Assembly: GCA_014526335.1 (NCBI GenBank)
Contig: JACTAT010000032.1
Coordinates: 7,504,468 to 7,568,467 of the forward strand
Direction of reading: 5' to 3'
Origin: Chrysaora quinquecirrha
Taxonomy: Eukaryota > Cnidaria > Scyphozoa > Semaeostomeae > Pelagiidae
Length of the DNA: 64,000 bases
This document shows positions 48,501 through 59,024 of the stretch, in pieces. Every line of letters starts with the position of its first letter. The first letter of the stretch is position 1. The notes under the pieces were generated by a model that saw nothing but the letters and a program-made list of their open reading frames with translations, did no database searches and was not told the origin of the DNA. The translations under genes were made by a program, and so were the position numbers.

Positions 48501-51500
48501 AACAAGGGTTGTTATTAAAAGTATGAAGCGCAAAGAAACACTTAAAAATCCTTACGCTCCATTCTAAGATAATTGTTCAGCATCTGAAACAAAACAAAAC
48601 TGTCCCACGTGTCTAATGGTTGATAGGCCAAAGCTTCATCCATGTCAACAGCATAAAGACTCCAGAAGATTTCAGTGTGCTCAATCATTAGATCAGAATA
48701 CCAAGCAAGAGCCTATAATGGAAATAAAATAGCTTCTAATCAATTCAAGCAAAAGGAAGTTGAAATAAGATTTAAAAAGATGAGGGAGGAACAAGAAAAG
48801 CAAGGTTTAAAAAAGTAGCAAACAAAGAGAATAAGAAGAAAAGATGAAGTAGAGGAAGAAGAAGGGAAGAAGAAAAGAGGAAGAAGTAGAGGAAGAAAAA
48901 GAAGAAGATATGGAAGAGGAAAAAGAAGAAAGAAGAAGAGAAAAAAGAATTAGAGGAAGAAGACAAGGAAGAAAGGTAAAAGCGTAAGAAGAAGAAAAAA
49001 GAAAAAGAAGTAGAGGAAGAAGAGGAAGAAGGAAAGTGAAGTTGAAAACAAGTACCAAAACAAAGAGAGGAAGAAGAAAAGGAGGAAGAAGAAGAAGTAA
49101 AAGAGGAAGAAAAAGAAGAAGAAGAAGAAGAAAATGAACAAGACGTAGAGGAAGAAGAATAAGAGGACGAAGAGGAGGAAGAATCAAAGTATATGTTACC
49201 TCGGCATGATGCTCTTCATTTTGTTGAATTAACTCAATACATAATTCTGCTAGCTGCATCACCTTTTCTAGTTTGTCTTCAGGAGGGACTTTAGGCCCAG
49301 ATGTTTCTAAGGATGATGAGATTCATTACAAATAAAAACAAGAACTCGAAAAAAAGTTAACTGCCATTATGATTAATCATCCGTGCAGACGTTTTAAAAA
49401 CTTGCAGCCAACATTAAGCTGCTACTGAAAATAATCCTAATTCCAACCCTAATATCTACCCTTTACCATAAACCAAAGATTAGACAACTAGTTCTAATAA
49501 CGCTTTCCATATTGAAGTTGAGCAACCTAATGATATAATATAAGATGAACTTCTGCCCATTAAGCAAAATCATACATTACCTCTTACCTTCTACCTTTGC
49601 ATAGGCTGACAGTCTTGTGTAATTTACGAGGGCGGCTTTGCGGAGACAATTTCGCACGGCGGAACGGACATCTTCCGGATCAGCTGGGGTGACAGCATCC
49701 TTTGTTAAAACCTAGAAATAATTAATAATTATAGTGAATCAACGATATTAATCAAGAGCTGAAGAGATTTTTTCATAATTTTATATATATATATCAAAAA
49801 ATATATACATTCAAATCTACATACCCTTTCGTAAAGAGTTAGTGTGCTCTTTAATGCACCTTCAGGCCTTCCAAAAGGAAAGCAATACCTGAAAAGAAAA
49901 CAGGGTAATTAAGTATATACAGCTTAAACATTTACCTTAAGAAGTAATTATTTTACGCAGTAAACCTCAACCGTAGACTTACTCCTAAAGTCTCAGTTTA
50001 ATTGAATATAGACGAACAACGACAGCACTTAGCTAAACCTCAGGGATTTTTAACGCTCAAAGTGATGGGACTATTGCCCCCGTAGGCCCCCAGACTTACC
50101 CTAGCAATGAGCAAAAATAGTAATTTTGCACCATTGACCTATAAGTAAAGAAGAGCCCCACAAGTTTTCGGTGGCGAAAAAACATTTACTTCCCCTCTGA
50201 TATCAAAGCTATTCATTGGCAGGCAGCTTGAATTTCTGGTTAAAGGTCTGATACTAGAAATATTCTTACATTGTCACTTTGTCATTGTCATTTCAAAATT
50301 TTCCATAGGAGCATTCCCTTGGCCCCCTTGGTCCCATTCCACTGGTGCACCATTCGTTGATAATCGATTTATGTTAAATTTTAACTTGTATCGTAATTGT
50401 TTATAATATTAACTATGTATTTAAACTTGGAATTGCTTCCCGATCCATTTTCCCTCAAGAATCACTCCGGATAACGTATGTGCAGTACAGCGGTGGTTGT
50501 ACAGTACAGCGGAGGGATATTATCAGTATAGCGGAGGGATATCATCAGTACAGCGGAGGGATACAATCAGTACCGCGGAGGGATACCATCACAGCGGTGG
50601 ACGTTCAGTACAGTGGTGGGATGATATCCCTCCGCTGTACTGCACAGCCCACCGCTGTACTGCACATACGTTATCCGGGGTGAGAATTCTGAGGCATCTT
50701 CAGTGCAGCATGCATTTTGCATATCCAGATGTACAGTACATAATTACAGGGCAGGGGCCCTTTCCTTGCTTTTCCACAACACTTAAAATCCTTAAAGATA
50801 CCCTGCAAGAACTGATACAGACAGTATGCCATTTTGAGCTGTATCTAGAAGCTCTATACTATACTATACAGCGATACCAATTCAAGATGGTAGCAGCGAA
50901 AACTTGGACTCATATACTAAATCTACATTTACCATACACCCAGCTTAAATTGCTATTTGAATAATCAATTCAAACAAAGCTAACCTGAACTGTGTGATTT
51001 GGTTTGAAAGGAAATCTCTCAGCCTCTCTTTGATTTCTTCAAATCTTTCTTTCTCCTCCACAGTCACTGTATTTACTCCATCTGGTCTGAAAATTTAATT
51101 CATATGAAAAACAAGTTTTTAAACCAAAATTAAAATAAGTAATGATATTTAGCGACAAGGAGAAATACAGAAAAACATTACTGGGTATAAGGCAAAGAAA
51201 GCAGATAGCTTTTTCCCTAAGTGGTATTCCTTAAAATAAACGGGATTCAAACCTTGACTGCATGATCGGAGAGCTAACGATTGTCGTTGGCTCTCTGTTA
51301 AACCATTGTTTAACATTATTTATCGTTGTTGGCTCTCAACCCAGTTAAAAACCCAGTGATTTGACATATGACAGAGATGAAGATAGCGAGAGGAGAAGAA
51401 GACTCAAATGAATGATTTCTTGATGTATGAATCAAGATGATCTAAGTAATATAGCTTTTTCCACAAGTGGCATACCACAATAGATTGGATTCAAAATTAG

Positions 51501-52456
51501 CCTGCATAACCAGAGTCAACGACGTTTTCACTAAGCTATAGAGCTCAATGAAATCGACGAGTAACTCTCCAAGTCCTACAGTCCAAGGTTTCCATCCCGT
51601 TAGCAATATCAATTACTTAAAAGATCGCAAAACAGTTAAACTTACTTGTTGCCAAGAACATGAGCTGCGCAGAAAGCATAACTATAATGTAACAAAGTAG
51701 GATCAATCATCACTCCATTTTCAGCTCTTTCAAGTAAATCACATAGATAACACAGATGTCGATGGCATCCTCTTACTCCATATCTTGCGCAATATTCATC
51801 AAGAACAAACAGCTGTCCAGGGGAGAACCAGCCCTGAAAGCGAAGCATAATAAAGATGTTTTATAGTGCGGACTACAGTGGAACCTAACTAGATCTTTTC
51901 AATGAAAGACCGCGATTATGGAAATTAAGTATCCGGATACATATAGAGTTTTAGATACCTTAATCGTATTAAGCAGCCAAAAATTTGGAGTAATTGTAAA
52001 GTTTTAATATTCCAGCGTTTGAATTACTAGTTTCATGAGCGTTCAAAGTTTTTGTAAGGACTTAGTCCAGTCGGGTTGAAAGGTTTCACCGCCAGTTACT
52101 TTTCACGGTCAAAGCCCTTATAGAAGCGGGGACTTTTAACACTCGTAAAATCGATAGTACCAGCGCTGGGCAATGAAGCTTTGCACTAGCAATGGGCAAC
52201 TTTCATGTGTTAATCAAAATCATCTTTTAGAAGGCAAAAACAATAGCTAACATCAATCATCAGCCTTCCCGACTTTTGTTTACGCTCTCAAATATGTCAA
52301 TCAAAAAAGCAAAGCTTACCAGACAAGTATATGAGTCATTGAGTCGATGTAGCAACGTTAATCTTTGCAATAATTCAAATAAGTTAAAATGTTCAAATTC
52401 GACAGGATCAGCTTGAATGACGTCATCAAGGCCATGTTTACGAGCGCGATCAGCAT
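36552..52456 (-). CDS. CADPS: CADPS exons 14-28: MUN region and following C-terminal part
   Basis: Exon 14: [12 protein letters not shown]. Exon 15: [20 protein letters not shown] and [20 protein letters not shown], near-identical to vertebrate CAPS. Exon 16: [16 protein letters not shown]. Exon 17: [17 protein letters not shown]. Exon 18: [16 protein letters not shown]. Exon 19: [12 protein letters not shown]. Exon 20: [19 protein letters not shown]. Exon 21: [20 protein letters not shown]. Exon 22: [16 protein letters not shown] and [16 protein letters not shown]. Exons 23-25: [20 protein letters not shown] then HSNVVEVLD. Exon 26: [20 protein letters not shown]. Exon 27: [11 protein letters not shown] and YVKEM. 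Exon 28: [18 protein letters not shown], ending SAIVD before GTAAGT. MUN is the Munc13-like helical domain that engages syntaxin/SNARE complexes. Exons 26-28 are more divergent than the rest. Confidence 0.9.
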
Positions 52457-55400
52457 CTAAAAAAATTAGAAATTGTCAGATATTTGTTATATACTTTTAG
52501 GTGCCTTATTGCTAGGGGGGGGGGGGCTGGAATAAACAGAGGAGGTTTGAACAGCATTCAGGATCAAATTGGCGGGGAGTCTTGTTTGACAACATTTTCC
52601 AGCAATCTACTGAAACGCAGAATGAATAAACCCCGTATCAGCTAGCTTTAGCTTAAAAAGCTCTGAAAAATCGGCCTGAATATGTATCTATTACATTAAA
52701 TTATTACATATATAAACATTAAAAGGGAACCAGAAAGGGTTAAGCAATGCAGTAAAATCTGGTTATACCAAACTTGCTTATCAAGCAGCCTTTAATATAG
52801 TTACACAGAACTAAATAAAATACCCCGTTTGTTTATAGATATGAAGACCACCTCAAGAAAATTCCAAGAGTGAAGGTAGTGAAGGCGAAAAGTGAGCAAC
52901 GACTTTGATTGCGGTCGCTTAAGGAAAGGTCGTTGCATACGGAAAGGAGTCCCTTACTCAAAATGTCCACCATCTGCCAGAAAAAGGTCTGTTGTTATAA
53001 AACCCTATTTCAAGAACCTAGACTCTGATCATAGTCAATAGAATTGAGGACTCACTTCTAGTGACTATGCTCTGATTAAGGTATACCACTCATTGCATGA
53101 GAGCCTACATTGGATAAGGCTGCGTTCAAAAAATTTGGTTTTCTCATGTGCGGGTTTTTACTGTATAGTTAATGAAGGTGCTGTGGCGTTGAGGCCTGAT
53201 ACAGCTGGCCCATTGTGTCAGAAGCTCAGCAAGGTCGGGTTTCGAGCCCCAGCTACGGTAGCGTCAGAGCCAGGGTCGGGGTCTTGGCTAGTTAACCTAT
53301 TACTGAGCTCTCAACAACAATAAACCATTTCACCTTCACCTCAGTGTAACAAAATGCTCAGAGGATTAAATTTACCTTTGGCCCTTGGTAGTTTGTCGCT
53401 CCCAGACACAGCAGTGACGTCAATCTTCGGTGCAGCAGGCTTGAAAGACTGTCCGGTCGCATTGTAAAGTTTATCAACCCAATAATGCCGGTCAACATCT
53501 TCTGTTGATGCAAATATGACCATGTCGCCTTCTTTTCTGCTCGGAAGAAGAAACGAGCTCCTTGCAAATCTTCATCTATAAAATAAAGAACAAAGCTGAT
53601 TAAATACCATCAAAGTGGATAAAAGAAGATGATGTGGCGTCATGGCCTAACTTAGCTGTCTCGTGGAGTCAAGCTTAGTGAGGGGGCTCGAAGCCCAGCA
53701 GCCAAGGTCGAGGTTTCGATTAGTTAACCTACTACTGAGATTCTAGCAACTGGTGCTCAATACATCATTACATTAGCCTGCGCTCAGACTCAAACTGATC
53801 AATCTGATCATATGCCCCTGGGTATTAACAACCCCGAATATTAGTCCGTTAGTTTCATTCAAATGCTTAATTTCCTCTGGATATAAGCCCTCCTGAAACA
53901 CTTTTAGATATAAGGTGATACGCTTGTCAAAATGATTTCCAAAAAGCTGGTTATTGACTTAGTTTCAATGATTTCCAATCAAGTTTCCAATGGCTTTAAC
54001 ATACCTTGTATAGCATCGGAGTAATCCACGGTATATCCTTGTAATGCCATTTTGTCTGTTGGATGCCCTTTCCGTGATCGGTATGAGCACAGGGTAAAAT
54101 TATATTGGCTCACCTACGAAGAGAAACGAAAAAGTAATAGGTGAATCGAAAAGTCATGAACGAGAATTTCCACTCAACTAAAATAAAATGAATGCTTTCA
54201 TTCCCAAGTTCCTTTCTTTTAATGCAAAAATTGATGAACACTCTTCATTCTTTTTATTGATTGATTGATTAATTGATTGATTGATTGATGACTGAACGAT
54301 TGAATAATTGATTGAGTGATTGATTCATTGATTGATTGATTTACTGATTGAATGATTTAATAATCGATTGATTCGCTGATTGACTGATTGACACGTTGAT
54401 TGAATTATTAATTCATTCATTCTTTGATTGATTGAGTGATTGCTTGAATGATTAATTGATTGATTGATTAGTTGATTACTTGATTGATTTATTGATTTAT
54501 TTATTGATGGACTGAATGATTGAGAGATTGATTGATTGATTGATTGATTCATTCATTGATTAATTGATTGATTTATTGATTGATTGAGTGATTGACTGAT
54601 TGAGAGATTAATTGATTGATTGATTGACTCATTGATTGATTCATTGATTGATTCATTGATAGGACAGGCGCTTGCTGTCTTCGCAAGATTTTAGTTTCTT
54701 AGCTTAGAGAGGCAACTGAATAGTCCAGGATTAAACTGAAAATTCATAGTGGGAAACACTCAAAAAATACCACCTTAAAATACCTAAATGTCTAAAATTT
54801 TCTAAAAGGAAATTGTCTAAATATCTATAAAAGTATTTAAACTCTGTACCTGATAAAGCATAAAAAAGCGTTTTTTCCACTTCTTCCATTTATTCTGTCC
54901 CTTCGCAAAGAGAAAGCTAGAAAATATAAACTTATATAAGTCATACACATATAACAGTAGTTTTCTTGCATACAAAAATCAACATACTAATATAGACTAT
55001 ACTGCATTGAAATTCTATAGATTCTCTTTGACGCCAAGGACTTAGTTGATGACTTAAGCTCATCTTATTGCATGAATTATTACATGTAATAAGTTTAGGA
55101 CTCATTTCATGAGATGTATCATGTTAGACTTAGCTATAAGACGAATCATAGTTATTCCCAATGGACTAAGCTGCTAAGAATTAAAAATCAACAGTAGTTT
55201 TAAAAGGTAAAAACAAAACGATTGCCCACATACCCGCACTTTTTAACATTCTGAGGCTTTTCGAATTTTACAGAAACTTTCAGCTCGATACTCTCACCAC
55301 TCCATCCTTTCGACGTGGTCATTTTGTACCACTCAGACCCTGAAGGCATTCCGCAGTGCGGCGATAGTATGCACTGAAAGACAACAAGGATATCAAAGTC

Positions 55401-58400
55401 AAATAGAGATTCCAATAGATACAGTAATACTTAGATTAAATACCCAAAAAATTGCTCAGTGCTGGAGATGAATGCTTTCGAAGAGTGAAAAGTTACCTTT
55501 CCAAGCTCCTTATGATCTAAAGCAAACAATGAATTATCTTCAGCCAGCAAACGTAATCTTACGGCAGGTAGAGGTTGATTTATGGTCCAATCACCGTGTG
55601 TTTCCCATCTGAAATGAAGGCTTATCAGTTTAGCACTCATCACCACAAAATCATCTTAAATCACAAGTGAAAATTGGGAAGCTAAGGACGAAAAACAAGA
55701 AGAAAACGGAAATATGAGAAAAGGGTGAAAAGCAGGGATAAGCAAAAGCCAAAACAAGGGGGTAACTCCAATTTGGGGGGCTGGTATACATGTGTCTCTG
55801 AGAATTCGGAGAGTGGAACCATAACCAGGACAAGATTTTGACAATGTTACCCAATGAATAGGGTGTTCTCTTGGAAACGCACCCCATAAGCAGGGAAAAT
55901 TTTTCAAAAAAACCTTTTGAGAATATTATACCGTAAAAGCCCCATTTAGCCACGGGGCTAATTCCATTTAGGAAGTTTTTGAGGGGGACTTATTAGAGAA
56001 GGGGGCTTATTAGAGAGTAGGGGCTTAATAAATTATTTAGCATATTTGTTCTTTATTTGTCATGACGAATGCTAAAGATATTTAAAAAATGAACTATAAA
56101 AGAAACTTTTAACCTTAGAACACATGGAATTCGTAGTAACAAAGTATTTATTAGTTATTGCAAGACACAGGTCTTGTATATCTTACACGTTACAACTTAA
56201 TTTCATTTAATTTCGTACGTTTACTTCTTAACTCTTTGAAGTGGCAAAAATAAGAGGGGCTTATTTCAAATTATCACTTGAAAAGGGGGCTTAATAAAGA
56301 GGGGGGCTTAAAAGAGAGAGGGACTTAATAGAGCTTTTATGGTATGCACAAGGGCAAAGAGAGAACTTTGTGCCAGAATTTTTATAACGTGGAAATAAGG
56401 ATTAGACTTTGACAGAACAAAGAGAAAATAAGTATTTCACTCACTGTTGCACTAAACAGCTTACACTTCCCATAACCTCGGAAAATCTATAGTGAAGCAT
56501 ACCCATTACCAAGGAAAAATATTACTGGCGCATTACCCTAAGCAAACCGGGCAAAGTATCACCAACTAATGCATAACCCGGGCGGGCACATGTATACAAA
56601 CACTTCTATACGAATTACCGAGTTCTCCCCTCCCTTGCACCAAAATGTTTGTAGACATTAGCGAGGAAGGATGAAGAGGAACGGGAAAGGAGCAGGAAAA
56701 GAAGTGGAGAAATGGAGTAAGAATAACTGGTTATGGAGAATCATTTTAACTTACACAGGGCGAGAAGCCTCTGCCTGATCTGTTTGATACTTTTCACCAC
56801 CTTCAAGCTAGGAAAAAAGAAAAATAAATGAAGAGAAAACATACAAAAAGTTTAAACTAAAACTTAAGCCCCCCACTCCCATGAGGAAGAAGGTGTACTC
56901 TCAAGTATCGAATAATCGGGGGTGAGAATAATCAGGGGGGGGGTTGGAAATATTGTTAAGATTAAATAAACGGGGGGTGGAATAAACGGGGGGTTTTAAA
57001 CTACAAAACCAATTGCTTTAGCATAACAGAAACTCTAATGTTCGTACGATATCGTACGATAGCAAATGAAAGCTATTTTGCAAGATAGTGATAAAAAATA
57101 AGTATTATAAACTCAGTTAACTCGTAGGACAGCAAAGAAAAGCTTATTTTAATCAAATTTTAAAATTTTCATTTACCAAATTTTGTTCAACTAATAAAAG
57201 GGGGGTTGCAATAAGAGCGGGGGGTTGGAAAATGCAACAAATTTCTGAGGCTGTTAAACTTAAGCACCAACCATGGCCTGACAGCAAACAACAAAATGTT
57301 CTTAAACTGCTGTAATCAAAACTCACCTCCATGACGACAAAAACAATTCTGTTGGATGGAAGGGTACTGAGACCTTTGCTTCTGAAACAAGAACCTGAAA
57401 CACATTGAAATCAATATTAAACCAACACTATGTTGAGAACTTTCGTAATTTTATCTCTGAAGATGAAGGAAAGAAGAACAAAAAGACAAAGAAGAAAGAA
57501 GAAGAAGAGGAAAGAGGAAATCAGAGGAAAAGAAGAAGAAGAAAGAAGAGCAAGAATAAGGCATGGAAGAAGAAAACGAGGAAGAAGAAGAAAGAAGAAA
57601 ACGAGGAAGAAAAGGAGAGAAGAAAAAGTGGAAGAAGAGTAAGAATGAAAACAGGAAGAAAAGGAAAGAAGAAAACGAGGAAGAAAAGGAAAGAAGCAAA
57701 AGTGGAGGACGAAGAGGAAGAAGAAGAAGAAGAAGAAGAAAGAAGAAAAAGGGGAGAAGAGGAAAGAAGAAAAGGGGAAGAAGAGGAAAGAAAAGAAACA
57801 GGAAGAAAATGAAAAGAAAAGAAGAACAGAGGAAGAAGAGGAAGAAAGCAAAAGATGATAGTTGAAGATATAAAACAAGAGTTCACCTGAAGTGTGAAGA
57901 CTTGTGTGTTTAATTTCTCTGTCAAAGCTTCGCTGTCTTCTTGAACATCCATCATCGTAATAGCCGTGTTCTGTGCTCTGCAATAGAGAAAACATGGCAT
58001 TTACCTTACAAACTCTGCTTCAAAATAATGCTAACTTTGAAAGAACAAATCTGCTGCAAATACACTCCTAATCAGTATTGTTGTTACGCCAGATAAGCGG
58101 TAATGTATAATAGACCTTTTCAAAGAAGACCAAATTTTCCAGGAAGATGGAGGACATCTTGAGAAAAGAATTTTTTCCCAGTGCAACGACCTGGATTGCA
58201 CTCGCTTTTGAAGAGGTAGTGCAGCATGTTTTTCAAACAATTACTGTTGCCGATTCCTTTTCTCTCTTTTTCTTCCATCATTCATGAATTTGATGCAAAA
58301 TTAGCTGCACCACCTGTCTTTAAACGACCGCTCTCACGGTCGTTATACTCAGATAGGATGCCCTTACTCAAGACGCCTGCACAGAAACTCAGGAAATAAG

Positions 58401-58967
58401 ATGATCATCTCTCACACTACTATATTTCAAGAGGGTTTTCTCAAATGAGGGGTCCCCGTGTAAACGTCTATTCACTATATTTCTCTGAAACTTGTTCTGA
58501 AAAAAAAAACCGAGCAACTAGCACTGCCAGAACTTTTAAAAATTTCTCTGGCGGGTACGGAGGCCACGAAGTTGAATAAAGCGTCGATTTAATAAGAAAT
58601 TACCCATTTCTAATCATCAGGGTCACCTTACGATAATAATAATAACGAAATTGACTTACTTTTTCATCTTATACAGTGTACTCTTCACATCAGATCCAGT
58701 TTTTCCGACAGGAAATTGTTCTAAATTTATCATCAGCTGATTTATCATTGCTTTTTGTTCTTCAATATAAATATTTTCCATGTCCTTTATAATAAACCTT
58801 GGAATCATCTAAAATGTAAGATTTTAATTAAACAAGCTTTATTTTCAGTGTTGCAGTGAATAGGATAGCAAACAATCAAGCAAGTGAGCAAGCAAACAAG
58901 CAAGCAAACAAGCAAGCAAGCAAGTAAGCAAACAAGAACGCAAACAAGCAAGCAAGCAAGCAAGCAA

Positions 58968-59024
<57 letters not shown>

